A DNA stretch of 64,000 nucleotides. Source: Xiphophorus maculatus. Its lineage: Eukaryota > Chordata > Actinopteri > Cyprinodontiformes > Poeciliidae. A model generated the notes under the pieces. That model ran no database searches and was not told the origin of the DNA. It worked only from the letters and a program-made list of their open reading frames with translations. Location of the stretch: positions 248,001-312,000 of the forward strand of contig NC_036451.1 of NCBI RefSeq assembly GCF_002775205.1, in the 5' to 3' direction. Of the stretch, positions 47,501-59,405 are shown piece after piece. The number at the start of each line of letters is the position of its first letter. The first letter of the stretch is position 1. Made by a program: the position numbers and the translations under genes.

Positions 47501-50500
47501 CACATACAGCTGCACTAAGGCCTGTCTGGGGGGCCTTCTGTGAACAACCTGACCATTAATTCTCCCTCCCTGGTTCCTGTTAAGCCCTCAACTTCTTTGG
47601 GTTGCTCCACAGAAACTTTCTGGGTCTTTTATTATTATTATTATTATTGTTGTTAACAGATGCTGCACAGAGGACATATGTATCATTACTGAGGCTTTTC
47701 AGGTCACCTCACTCATAGCCAGCAGAAAGCCAGACATCTGGACAGAACGGGAAAGCATGTCAGTGCTTAATGCTCAGCTGTGTGTTTCTCTGTAGGAGGA
47801 GTTCCTTCAGAAGAATCCCAATGGGATAAATCCTGTTAATGCTAATGACGTCTTCTTCAGTCTACATGCTCTGCTGTTCTGTGTGATCTACGTCAGCCAG
47901 GCTGCTCTCTATGAGGTACACCACTACAGAGTGGGATGTTCTGTCCAGCCGACGGTAAAACAGACGTTAAGGACAAATTTCTGAGACACCGTGTCCTCCT
48001 TAAGACTTTACAGTGTTCTGTCATTTACAGAGAGGGGGTCAGAGGGTGTCATGGACTGCCAGGATTCTGTTGCTGATTGGTTGGACCTTTGCTTTGATCA
48101 GCCTATTTGTTGCTGTGGCCCACAAAATTACCTGGTTGGAGTACCTCTATTACTTCTCCTATATTAAACTAGCAGTCACTCTGATCAAATATGTGCCACA
48201 GGTAAGCTAACAGAGGACAACAACAGCATATAGTCAAAGTGTTCTGTAGTTTGCCTTATTATCAAGTTATTTGTAAATTGATATTCTATTTCTGCCTGCC
48301 TCCAGGCCTATATGAACTACAGGAGACAAAGCACTGAGGGCTGGAGCATCGGCAACGTCCTGCTGGACTTCACTGGTGGAGTCTTCAGTATCCTACAGAT
48401 GATCATTCAGTCTTACAATAATGGTAGATCTGCTTCTATTGTTGGATTCCCTCTTATAATTATTCTTCTATGAGTGGTTATGAATATCAGGTGAAATGTT
48501 CACCTGTTCAGCCTGTGTACCTTCATGGCTTTGAAAAGAATCTGATCGATTCTAAACACATGAATTAGAATGAGCCTGAATGAAGTATGAAGAGTGGAGA
48601 AAAGAATAGATACTCAAACAGTGACTAGAGAAGTAAACCTGCCAGGTAGTATGTTGAGGAGAAAGGTGAGACTGTAGGTTTGACCCACATATGAGCCAAG
48701 ATGGCTGCTAACTGGGTTCTGCTGCTTCGTTATTTCCTAATCCCAGTGATCACTAATAATCACATTCACCCATCACACACTCATACATACACTTATCAAT
48801 ATGCAGTCATAGAGCATCAATATTATGGCCGGGCAATTAATCAGTAACAATATGTGTGAATAATTTCCCTGCGGCGTTCAATAGAGGAGTCTTGAATTTT
48901 GATATACTGTATATTGGAATAGACACTTTATCAATATCAATAGAAAATTTGTCTGATAGAACATTCAATAATTTCACTAAACTCTGATCCAGAACTGCAC
49001 AGCATTCTGGGGAATGTAGGCGGAGGAAAAGCTGTAGCTCCTCTCACAGCTAGCCAGGCAAGGTGGGTAGCATCAACTACGTCATTTTCTTTGGATACCT
49101 AGCAACCTGTTGAGTAACTTGTGCAGAAGTTTCAGGTTTCACCATCGTGCCTCATAACTCCTTAAAAATAAAATAAAAACAGCAGTGTGGAGAAAACAGC
49201 AGGATTTGGAGTTTCCTCCAGTTTCCAGCTGAAGGAAACTGAATAAAACCGGTGCACTAGCTAGCGTAATATTGCACTAGTTCAGCTTTGAGTTATGACG
49301 TGCTGAGCGGTTAACGTTGTACCTGTTGATCACGTGTAAAGTCAATCCCAGATCATCTTGTATGGAGGAATTTAAGGTGGCTAACTTAAGGAACATATGA
49401 ATAGGAAATGACACACAGGACTCTGATTCTTCATTTGCTCATGGATCAAATGAGAGAGATTTTTAATGCACATCCACGGAACCAGAACATTACATTTACA
49501 TTGTTACAGAAATCCGAAATCTCTCCCCTTCTATTTCTAACATCAGTTTTTTTATACAGTTCCAACTCTACTGGTGTGTGTTGGGAAGCGTTACTGGACT
49601 TCATTTGCGTAGCAATTCTGGCTCCGTTTTACACTGGATGTGTATTTGGAAGTACTGAGAATTAGGAGTTGACCTCCTGGAATTAAATCTGCTCCATCAG
49701 AAGAACTATTAGTCAAGTTGTTTGTTCCTTATCTGTCCAAACAGAGATCCTTTCCCAAGTCTTGGGCTCTGGCCCGGTTCCTTCGCAGGCGAGCAGGGGA
49801 AAAAACGGGTGCCAGAACTTTCTTGCACAACAAAATAAAACTAACATCTTTCCTCTCTTAGTGTTTGTAAATTCCACATCTCTCCAAATCTGAATTCCTT
49901 CCTGACTTCCAGGTCAGATTGACCCAGTCGATTTGACACAGTACATTTCTCTTAGGTTAAAACATATCTTAGTGCGAACCAGCCAAACAACATAACTTTT
50001 AATTATTAATATCTTTCCTCTACACTTGTAGTCCAAATTTGTTCCAGTTAGATGAACCATTTATAAACAAAATCCATTTATTCCATGATACACGGCAACA
50101 GTGTTAACAATGACTCCGCCACAACAGTCAAAAACTTGTATACCCTTCCGGGTTCAACTCCTGTCAACTACCTGTCACCTCTTGGTTCATATACTGGAGC
50201 CGACAGCCCCATCTAGTGACCAAAAACCCCAAAATACACATATTTGACCCCGGTAACGGGGAAGGTCATGCCACCAGTTTAACAATATTTCAGATATTTA
50301 AAACAAAAACTAATAATGATTGATATTGACTGATATGAAAGCCTTCTATTGTAATATGTTTTTCAGCCATATTGTCCAACCCTAATCAATATGTTGCAAG
50401 GGGAAAATGAAATCGAACTGACAAGCAGCAGATTTATCCAATTTGTTCTCTTGCACTGGGAAGACTGAAAAATTCTGATTGCTCATAACCTGGGAAAAGT

Positions 50501-50943
50501 GAAGATAATGTACTTTGAAAGGATAAATGGAAGCAGAAGGCAGCAGGCTGTGCAGCACCTCAGAGGAATCTGACTGGTGATTGGTCTCAGTATAACTGAG
50601 GACTAACAGGATAGTTGAACCTTCTCATAAACTAGCTTTATAATGAGAAACACTTCATTCTACCAGCTCACTGAACTCTATTTTACAGTTGTTCTGCGCT
50701 AGTAGAGTGCTATGCACCGCCTTTTTGTAAATGTTTGTAATTTCATCTGGAGCAGCACATTGTCATGCTTTCTGCCATGTTTACCTCTCCTCAGATGAGT
50801 GGAAGCTGGTGTTTGGTGATCCCACCAAGTTCGGTCTGGGTCTGTTCTCTGTGGCGTTTGACATCATCTTCATGACTCAGCATTATTGTCTCTACAGACA
50901 GCCAGCACAGTATCAAACCATTCCAGGGCAGCAGGACGACTGA
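41600..50943 (+). CDS. ctns: Cystinosin, lysosomal cystine/proton symporter
   Basis: Exports cystine from lysosomes with protons; a PQ-loop family protein with seven membrane helices. Exons: 41600-41660, 43253-43331, 45242-45332, 45714-45817, 46353-46490, 47320-47419, 47796-47915, 48031-48201, 48306-48423, 50795-50943, giving 376 residues (human 367) with all phases closing. After a hydrophobic start comes a lumenal N-glycosylated-type domain (NVTFSS, NYSLI, NFTVI). The first PQ loop is [15 protein letters not shown] (Pro148-Gln149) and the second [19 protein letters not shown] (Pro287-Gln288); FFSLHALLF and [16 protein letters not shown] match the family. The C-terminal lysosomal signal GYDQL of human is replaced by YQTI (367-370), still a YXXphi motif. 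Non-coding 5' exon(s) upstream are not resolved. Introns carry two hAT elements and a dispersed repeat. Convergent with trappc8. Confidence 0.96.
42182..42219. repeat. Perfect 16-bp hairpin in ctns intron 1
   Basis: Arms ATAAAACTTTTGCATC and GATGCAAAAGTTTTAT with a 6-base loop. Confidence 0.9.
43576..43739 (+). repeat. 164-bp dispersed repeat, copy 2
   Basis: Matches 23779-23942 base for base apart from about five substitutions; lies in ctns intron 2 in the same orientation as copy 1 relative to the window. Confidence 0.85.
43930..44859 (+). mobile_element. hAT element with BED-finger exon in ctns intron 2
   Basis: The left end reads (TA)GGGTGACCAGACGTCC and the right end on the minus strand TAGGGCGACCATATTTT. 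An exact 8-bp flank GTAAAGTA occurs at 43922-43929 and 44860-44867. The frame 44279-44506 starts [20 protein letters not shown] and has [20 protein letters not shown] with a later [11 protein letters not shown]: a C2HC-type BED-like finger as in hAT transposases and related host proteins. The catalytic part is missing. A second MPKRKC-like start lies at 44680, followed by a C-rich low-complexity stretch (44717-44820), so the element seems internally rearranged. Confidence 0.75.
48825..50385. mobile_element. hAT element in ctns intron 9
   Basis: The right end on the minus strand reads TTAGGGTTGGACAATATGG and the left end ATGGCCGGGCAATTAATC pairs with it loosely. The flanks TCAATATT (48817-48824) and TCAATATG (50386-50393) match at 7 of 8. 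The interior (about 49680-50260) contains a different, unidentified block. No intact transposase frame is present. Confidence 0.6.
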
Positions 50944-51246
50944 TCCGAACATTCGCTACAACCAAAGGGAAGCCACAAAGAAAGGGATTCAATTTAAGCT
51001 AAATGTTAGTTCTGTTGTTGCCTTCAGGATTCCAGCAGGAAGTTCAGTTTATCTTGTCTCAGATTTGGCTCATTAGAGATCCATGGAACCTCTTCTGAAC
51101 AGCCTCAGGGAACTCTCTTCTTTCATATGTACACCTGCATAATCTATATGCATAGTTCTTTTTATTTAACACTCCGCCTCAGTCTGTAATTTGGATATGT
51201 AATTAATAGTATGCTTCGACTGTTTTCTATTTTCTCATGCTTTTTC

Positions 51247-51252
51247 ATTAAA
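51247..51252 (+). promoter_or_regulatory. Candidate ctns poly(A) signal
   Basis: ATTAAA about 300 bp after the ctns stop, followed 20 bases later by a GT-rich GGTGTGTACTT, a suitable downstream element. No AATAAA occurs between the stop and this site. Confidence 0.5.
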
Positions 51253-51548
51253 CAAAGTGGGAAAAGGTGTGTACTTACTGCTTTTCACAGTAGAAACCAC
51301 AAGTCCATGGGAAACATGGAAAAGCTTTTTCAACAGTTGAAACAATATAAATAACTGAAGATCCATCAAAAGTCTGTTGTTTGCCATGTGACAGAAACTT
51401 GAGCACTTTAATATCAAATAAGTTAGCGACAAATATCCCACATCCAGGGTCGGATGAAGAGGAATTCCCACTCAATGTTTCTAATGCTGTTGAGAACAAT
51501 GAAATAATCAATATTGTTAAAAAAACCATCTACAAACTGTAATGTAAT

Positions 51549-52352
51549 ATACACTGAACAAAAATATAAACACCCCATGTCAAATATAAGAGTTTTACGA
51601 ACATTTGGGTTACGCAATATATAGAGAAACTCAAGCTATATTTTCAGTAATTACTGATCTTCATATCAGCATTGATAACATTGTGGTTCGGCCATTTGTA
51701 GCGGATTGACAGTGCTTTGAACATGATAGGGGTCATGTTGAGGAATTTGATTTTGACCAAGTTGGCTTCCCGTATGCGGCTATGGACAGTCTGAGGTGTG
51801 ATGCATCTGTTGTGCAGACCAATAGTCTCATCAGCTGTGTGTGTCACTATCCATAGCCGATCCCACAGATGGACGAGCCGGATGCGGCCATCTTGTGCTG
51901 GAGTGGTCACACATGGCCGACAAAGATGAGGTTGATTTGTAGTAGTGCCAGTCTGTTGGGACATTGAGCCGTGCAGCTACTGCTCTGGTGGACGTCCCTG
52001 CATCCAACATGCCAAAGGCACGCTCCCACATAACTGGCGACATCTGAGGCATTATGACTTGTGGCAAAATTTGACATTTTTGGGTGGCCTTTTATTGTCC
52101 CCAGTCCAAGGATTGTCCAGTTGTTGCTCATTTTGTCTGATCACCCAGTGGACATGCCCCAGACATAAACTGAGTAAAAAAACAGCTCACTGAGTAATGC
52201 TCACTGACAGCATGTTGGGTTAAAAATTATACACAAGTCAAGAGAAATATTACTTTTGTATAATAAAATGTCAGCAAATGCTCATTTACAGTTGTTGACT
52301 CCACATGGCAACAATATTTGATATGGGGCGTTTATATTTTTGTTCAGTATAT
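51549..52352 (-). mobile_element. Internally deleted Tc1-like transposon
   Basis: Terminal inverted repeats ACTGAACAAAAATATAAAC at both ends, with further pairing (CCCCATRTCAAATAT), flanked by TA-rich target sequence. On the minus strand the frame from about 52067 reads MPQVIMPQMSPVMWERAFGM, LDAGTSTRAVAARLNV, and another frame TNQPHLCRPCVTTPAQDGRI, RLVHLWDRLW...TADETIGLHN, the DNA-binding half of a fish Tc1 transposase. The catalytic DDE half is missing, so the 0.8-kb copy is about half of full size and broken by at least one frameshift. Confidence 0.8.
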
Positions 52353-53220
52353 TTGTTGGTTAAAAAAAGTTATAGAAGCCACCAGCATATATTTGCTATT
52401 TGAACTTGGCACATTTCTCAGTCTGATTAAAATGACCAAACTCATCCCAGTACACAAAACTGACAGCAAGCACAGCTCTGCAAACAATAGACCTGCCTCA
52501 CTATCCTTTAATAACTGAATGGAGACCTTTCTGGTAAAACAACCAGTGGAGTGTTCATGTATGTATGCTTTATACATGAGCATACAGATGCACAAAAAAT
52601 TTTCATATCTTTAACACAGCAATCATATAAAAGGCAAGTAAGAGATGACAACCAAAAAACATTCTATATTTATTTAAGAACCACAAAGGAGGTAACTACC
52701 AAAGAGGGTAATATAAAAAACCTTAACAATTCAAACAATCTTGAAAGGTTTCTGTGTATCCATTTAGCCTATGATGTACTCTAACACTTAGAATACTCTG
52801 ATATTTGGACTTTTTGAGGTTATACACAAATATAGTTTAATGTATAGAAATGTGTTGATGTGTTAGAAGCATATAATGGATATGACCACTAGTGCCTAAT
52901 TGAAGGAGGGTGAAAAGAGAAACCAACTTATTTGTAGATGGATAAATATATATTTTTTTATGCTAGCATGTGTGTGCAGATGTCTGTGTATGTGTAAATG
53001 TATGTACTGTATATATGTGTAGACATGTATATGGATTTACATGTGTTTTCTTAAACCTTTATTTTACCAGGATAAAAATCCATTGAGATTAAAAACTTTT
53101 TTTCAAGGAAGCCAACAAAGCATGTGGGCCTATAGCTATATGGAATAGGTCATATGTATCAATATGTGTAATTATTTCAGCTGAACAATGGGATTAGGGA
53201 TAAGCTTCTCACTCCATTTT
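52353..53220. other. Gene-free A/T-rich stretch
   Basis: No exon or clear repeat was recognised between the Tc1 copy and the LINE. TG/TA-rich tracts occur around 52970-53045. Confidence 0.5.
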
Positions 53221-53221
53221 G

Positions 53222-55680
53222 AACATGCCAGCTATCACCATCAGTGAGTTGCAATCCTCACACACAGAAGGCGTTTTCATCATTGCTGGGGATTTTAACC
53301 AGGCCAACATGAAGACTGTTCTCCCTCACTTCAACCAGTATGTGGATTTTCCAACGAGGGGAGTGAATACTTTAGACTTGGCCTACACCAACATCAAAGA
53401 AGCATCCAGAGCAGCCCCCCACCTTGGCTCTTCAGACCACCTATCTGTTATGCTAATTCCTGCATACAAGCCCCTGCTGATCAGATCAAAACCTACAGTG
53501 AAGCAGGTGAGAGTGTGGACTGAGGGGGCCATGGAGGCACTTCAGGACTGTTTTGAGTGCTCTGACTGGGAGATGTTCAAGGCAGCAGCCACTTACAACA
53601 CCCAGATCAACATCGATGAGTACGCCATGACTGTGTCAGCCTACATCAACAAGTGCACAGAGGACGTCAGCATCACTAAGAACATTATCACCCGGGCCAA
53701 CCAAAAACCCTGGATGACTAAGGAGGTACGGGAAATGCTAAAAGCACGGAACTCAGCCTTCAATCTGGCGACAAGGAGGCACTGAGGACAGCGAGAGCCA
53801 ACTTGAACCTTGTTATCAGGTTAGCAAAGCGAACCCACAGTCAGAAAATACAGGAGTTCTTCCACGACACCAGCAACACCAGGAGTATGTGGCAAGGCAT
53901 AAAGGCGATCACAGATTACAATCCATCCTCCCCCCCAGTGGGTGAAATTGATGCTGACTTGCTAAATGGACTCAATAACTTCTTTGGGAGGTTCGAGGCA
54001 CTGAACAGTACTCCGGCAAAGAAACCTGTTCCCCACCAGGAAGAGGAGGCACTCTGCCTGGACACAGCCGATGTGTTGAAGACTCTGAAAAGAGTCAACC
54101 CACGGAAGGCCCCAGGTCCCGACAACATACCTGGGCGGGTGTTCAGGGAATGCGCAGGTCAGCTGGCTGGTGTCCTAACAGACATTTTTAACACCTCACT
54201 GGACCAAGCCACAGTGCCAGCCTGTCTCAAAACTGCCTCCATCATTCCGGTGCCAAAGAAACCTCAAGTCACCTCTTTCAACGATTACCGGCCTGTGGCA
54301 CTGACTCCCATCATGATGAAGTGCTTTGAAAGGCTGGTAAAAGAACACATCGTCTCCAGACTCCCCCCCACATTCGACCCGTTCCAGTTTGCCTACCGCC
54401 GAAACCGCTCCACTGAGGACGCTATCTCCTCCGCCCTACACCTGAGCCTGGCTCACCTGGAGGAGAAGAACACTCATGTGCGGATGTTGTTCCTGGACTT
54501 CAGCTCAGCGTTCAACACAATCATCCCAAAGCATCTGGCAGGAAAACTGGGACACCTGGGCTTCAGCACCCCCCTGTGCAACTGGCTGCTAGACTTCCTC
54601 ACCGACAGACCTCAGTCAGTCCGGATCGGACAACACACCTCCGATGTCATCACCCTCAGCACAGGCTCCCCTCAGGGCTGCGTCCTGAGCCCTCTGCTGT
54701 TCACTCTGATGACACACGACTGCGCCCCCAGGTTCGCCACCAACCACATCGTGAATTTCGCGGACGACACAATGGTGGTGGGCCTCATCAGAGACGACAA
54801 CGACCTGGACTACAGAGAGGAGGTGGAGCAGCTGGTGGACTGGTGCAGAGACAACAGTCTGATCCTGAACGTTGACAAGACGAAGGAGATGATCGTCGAC
54901 TTCAGGAAGAACCGGCCCAGCCACGCTCCACTGCTCATCAACAGCTCGGCTGTGGAGGTGGTCAGCAGCACCAAATTCCTGGGGGTGCACATCACAAACG
55001 ACCTCACCTGGACTGTGAACACCACGTCTCTGGTCAAGAGGGCACAGAAACGTTTGTATTTCCTGTGGAGGATGAGAAGAGCACACCTGCCCCCGCCCAT
55101 CCTCAAGACGTTCTACAGAAGCACCATAGAGAACATTCTGACCAGCTGCCTCTCTGTGTGGTGTGGAGGCTGCAGCGCCTCCGACTGGAAGAACGTGAGG
55201 AGAGTGGTGCAGACAGCAGAGAGGATCATCGGGGCCTCCCTTCCCTCCATTCAGGACATTTCATCCCAGCGCTGCGTGTCCCGAGGCCGAAACATCATCA
55301 GTGACCCCTCACACCCCCACCATGGACTGTTCTCCCTGCTGCCCTCTGGAAAGAGGTTCCGCAGCATCCGGTGCAGGTCCACCAGGTTCCGAAACAGCTT
55401 TTTCCCCACTTGCCATCAGACTGCTGAACTCTTAACTGGACTGCACTTAAAATCTGGTCTCCACTTTATACCTTGCACATGTACAGAGCTAAATAACTTC
55501 TATTTTACTGTCAGTCCTGCACTTCATATTTTATACTGTATTTTATTTTATTCTGGAGTAACCTCACAACATTGGAACCTCAAACATTGTCCTGAGCCGT
55601 ATGCAACGAAATTTCGTTCTGTATACACCCAGTGCATTGAAAATGATAATAAAGTCAGTCTAAGTCTAAGTCTATCTTCT
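53222..55680 (+). mobile_element. L2/jockey-like LINE, 5'-truncated
   Basis: A non-LTR retrotransposon. The first frame (53219-53785) is the end of the APE-type endonuclease: [20 protein letters not shown] and [11 protein letters not shown] (the SDH motif). After a one-base frameshift near 53765 the second frame (53803 on) holds the linker and reverse transcriptase: [55 protein letters not shown] and NFADDTMVV (the FADD catalytic pair), then TKFLGVHI and the tail [14 protein letters not shown]...[12 protein letters not shown]. It ends with AATAAAG and short AAGTCT repeats near 55675. ORF1 and the endonuclease N-terminus are lost to 5' truncation. The RT frame is otherwise open for about 600 residues, so it is fairly young. 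Confidence 0.92.
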
Positions 55681-56971
55681 TTGGTTGCATTGAATAGTTA
55701 CTGTGCCTCCTTATATGATATTATGAAATGTATGTTATTTTGTAAGAAATGGGAAGCAAGGTACCGGTACAGTTTTGAAATAAATTTTAACAAAATCACA
55801 ATGATCATCCTTAAATATTCTGTTAAGCAAACACATCAAAGTTGAAGGAAAACTTAGGAATCCAAATATGATGGATGGATGATTTCACCTCACTTCAGTT
55901 GAGGTGAAATCTGTAGTTTCTGCTGATTTGCCAGCAGAAACATGAGAATCTGTTTTACCCAAGCTCAGAGGTGCTCTGCTGGATTGAGCTCTGGTGACTG
56001 CGGAGGTCATTAGAGCAGAATGAACTCCATGTTGGAGATGAGCTGAACTTTGTAACATGGAAGCAGCGTGTCCATCTTCTGATGGGATGGAAACGGCCAG
56101 CAATTTTACTCAAATAGTTTGTGTGTTGTAGAAACAATGCTCAGTTGACACAAAAAGTGTGCCAAGAATGTTTTTCTCCTCACCATGATGTCATCAGCAG
56201 CCCAGGAAACTGATAGAACACAGGATGGATCTATGCCGTAAAGTTCTGATAACGATTCATGGACCAGGCAACGTTTCTCTAAGCTTTTCGTCCAGTTTTA
56301 GTGAGTCTTTGTGAAGCGTAGTCCCATCTCCGGCTCTGAGTGGAATGACCCAGGGTGGCGTCTTCTGCTGCTGTAGTGCTCATTCAGAACTTCATATTAC
56401 CTTCACCTTGTTTAGACACCAAAGTGCATTGAGTTGCTGTCAAAAAATTGGCTGATTCATGATCTGCCGTGACAGTCAGCCGAACATCTATACTTAAAAC
56501 TTCTGGTGAGTATATACCGTAAATATTTTTGATATGCACAAACTTCTCAATATGAAGAATAGCCTTTTTTAAATTCATTTTTATTGTCAGAAAAATTATT
56601 TAAACTCCTCAGTGGAAAAATCTTTGCTTTGACAACAATCAAACCCTTCTTCTAGCTGCTGAGCAGCCTTTGGCATGTTTCCACTGGTGTCTTGATGTTT
56701 GGTGCTGAGCTCCAAGTCTTTAGAGATGGAAGAACTCTATGTCACCACCCTAATCTTTAGCTCACACATATTCTCTCTCTGATTAGTCACAGCTCCGGCT
56801 TGAAAACTTTGAAATGTCATCAATATCTACTTCTAGTCAAAAGAAACATGTTAAAAAAACTGACCACAGTATGAACTTTATTATTCTAGAGAATAAAGTG
56901 CAATAATTAATCCTTTGTAATTATTGTCATTAATTTGGTTTAAACTGCCACAGAGCTTAGGTGGTGTACGT
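55681..56971. other. Gene-free stretch after the LINE
   Basis: Nothing coding or clearly repetitive was recognised. At 55891-55927 there is a short inverted pair (TTTCACCTCACTTCAGTTGAGGTGAAA). The rest is unremarkable sequence. Confidence 0.45.
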
Positions 56972-57147
56972 CAGTGGTCCCAAGCCACCGGTCCGCGGAC
57001 CAATTGGTACCGGTCCGCGCAAGAAATAATGAACTACTTCCGGATCTTTTATTTTGAAAATCCTAAACCGGATTTTACCGGTTACGTCTTGCGCGTCAAA
57101 ATTGAGCCAACTTGCAACAGAATGAGTAACAAAACAACATCGGAGTA
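56972..57147 (+). mobile_element. hAT terminal region (CAGTGGTCCC type)
   Basis: Starts CAGTGGTCCCAAGCCACCGG with TCCGCGGACCAATTGGTACC and GCGCAAGAAATAATGAACTA, the left end of a widespread vertebrate hAT family. It is interrupted at 57148 by a Tigger element; no right end was found. Confidence 0.65.
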
Positions 57148-57890
57148 CAGTGAACCCTCGCTATTCCGCGACCTTTCGCGATCTCGCTGCTTCGTGGATT
57201 TGCATCATGCATTGTGTTCTGCATTCTGATTGGCTAAACAGTCTCTCCGCTTCTTTTCTACCTGTGTGTCAACAGTTGCGGTTTAATATGTACACAAACG
57301 TAAAACAGCTTGCCAAATTTAACATAATCGATGGTGGCATGTCGGTTTATAAGAATCTTTTTGCCCAGAAGAAAAAAGAGCGACAACAACTACCGATAAC
57401 TATGTTCTTCTCTCGAAAAAACACACCTGTTCTGCGGACTTTAGAAAAAAATAAAAAAACACTACAGAGTGGAGTCAGGCTGCAGCGGCTCAGTCAGAAG
57501 AGCAGTGAAATACACGTGAGTCACTATTTGTCCTACTGTACTTTGTTTTGTTTTTTTTCATAATCATTTTTTATTTTCTCCCGTTCTAATCCAATAACTC
57601 AGGTTGCGGTGGGGCGGCTGATCTCCGCAATTCGGGCACGGGAATCCGCTTTCAGTTCATAGTAAAATTATTATTTTACAGTACAGTAGTTATTTGTAAA
57701 AAAAAAATAAAAAGTTTATACAGTACTTTTTATTTGTTAAACAAATGTTTGGGCCTGTAAAAAGGTTTTGTTCTTTGGTTTCAATGTATTATGGAGTATT
57801 TCATTGTTTAATAATTGTAAAAAAATAAAGGTTCCTACTTCTCGGATTTCGCCTATCACGGGTTCTTTTTGGAACGTAACCCCAGCAAGA
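57148..57890 (+). mobile_element. Tigger (pogo-like) transposon, deleted copy
   Basis: Starts CAGTGAACCCTCGCTATTCCGCG and near its other end has GGATTTCGCCTATCACGGGTTC and GGAACGTAACCCC, the two ends typical of Tigger elements. The final bases of the right repeat are lost. The frame 57303-57500 (KNLFAQKKKERQQLPITMFF) resembles the C-terminal tail of a Tigger transposase (K-rich, QT-x-LxxFF); the catalytic core has been deleted. Confidence 0.65.
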
Positions 57891-58104
57891 GATGTATCAA
57901 ATTCCCCCAGAAAGTATTGGAGGAATATGATACTGGACCAGGTGGGTTGGTTTTATTATTGGCCACAGTGAGTCACAGTCTCAAAAGCAGTCCAGTGGGA
58001 TTGGACTGGGCCAGTTTTTGGACAGCTTTCAGATAGGAAGTGGAGACTTCTCCACACAGGGTTTTGGGAAAAGCTCTAAGCGCTTGACGCAGTTAAATAA
58101 GGTG

Positions 58105-58405
58105 TGAAACAACCATCCATCCATCCATGTTCTTCCACTTATCCAGAGTCGGGTCGTGGGGTCAGCAGACTAAGTAGGGAGGCCCAGCCACTTGTTCCAG
58201 CTCCTCCTACAGAATCCCAAGGCGTTCCCAGGCCTATGTTTCTGGACAGCCAAGAAACATAGTCTGTCCAGCATGTCCTGGGTCGTCCCCGGGGCCTCCT
58301 GCCAGTGGGACGTGCCTGGAACATCTCACTAGGGGGGCGTCCAGGAGGCATCCTGACCAGATGCTCAAGCCACCTCAACTGGCTCCTCTCGACGTGAAGG
58401 ACACT
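58105..58405 (-). mobile_element. LINE 3' end fragment
   Basis: On the minus strand the frame gives RWLEHLVRMPPGRPPSEMFQ, ARPTGRRPRGRPRTCWTDYV and ASLLSLLTPRPDSG followed by (TGGA)n. This is the C-terminal zinc-knuckle-like tail after the reverse transcriptase of a fish LINE family, with its 3' tandem tail. Only about 300 bp remain. Confidence 0.75.
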
Positions 58406-59405
58406 GGTTCTTTATTCTAACCAACACGATTTATTCAGTAAGAGATCCTGGTTATTTTACTATGAGGCGTTTGTCAGCTCAATAGCTAAGGAATGTTGAT
58501 GAACTGATTGCTCAATGACAAAAATTTGTGTCAGATTAATGTGTTTATTTGTGGGAAATATGAGAGTGATTCATGAATTAATTATATGCCAGAGTGATTG
58601 AAAATATGGCCAATAAACACTACAAAAAATGTCATGGTGGGTATTAAAGCACTACTTCATGTCTTAAAGTAAACAATTATTCCTTTGTTAAATAATTCTA
58701 CACTCCATACATCCTAGAGAAAATACCCTTTTGCTATCATTATCTTTATTTTAACATCCAATTTTCTATTAGAAATAAATAATTTCCAGATGAGATGTTA
58801 AGTCTGTACGGGGGGCAATCTGCACTGTGAGGAAAAAAGTCTGATGCACATTCAAGAAGGAAGTGATCATTTTTTCGAATAAAGATCCCTGAATGGCAGC
58901 AGGACGGCTCTTTAGTATTCAACAAACTGCCAACATAAAGCCAGAAAATGAGTCTTACTCTGTTCAGGAATTAAGCAGAGGCGTGAAGTGGACTCACTCC
59001 AGGTTCAGACAGGCACCAACAGCCCACAGGCTGTGGGAGCAGCGGTCACTTCGGCCTCACAGGACCGATCAAAACGGAGAATTTTTTATCGAGTCTAAAT
59101 CAGAATATATTTGAGCAGTTTCATGTTCAAGCCGTCATGACTTCCACCTGGCTTTTTGTTAGCAAGCAAAGAAAAGTGCAAGTTAGAGTCTCTCAGGTCA
59201 AACAGGTAAAACACAGTGAGGGATGAGGAGTCTGGGGTACAGAAGGGAAGAGGTGGCTTTGTGTGTATAAGGAAGTCAACCAGTGAAGCATCCACTGATG
59301 AAACAAAGATTTGCACGTTCACCATCAGTCACTGGTAGTTCTGTCAGAGAGTCAAAGCTGTGCCTGTGTGTCCATGTGGTGAGTCAGTAGCATCCCACTG
59401 TCCCC
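58406..59405. other. trappc8 downstream / intergenic region
   Basis: No coding exon is seen. It should contain the trappc8 3' UTR (reading left). A minus-strand AATAAA lies at 58411-58416, almost 1 kb after the stop; no closer consensus signal was found. Confidence 0.4.

Noticed and set aside
49680-50260. LTR-like block inside the hAT element of ctns intron 9
   Set aside because: On the minus strand there is a TATA-like and an AATAAA-like signal, but no defined ends, flanking duplication or coding parts; too weak to call a retroviral or LTR fossil.
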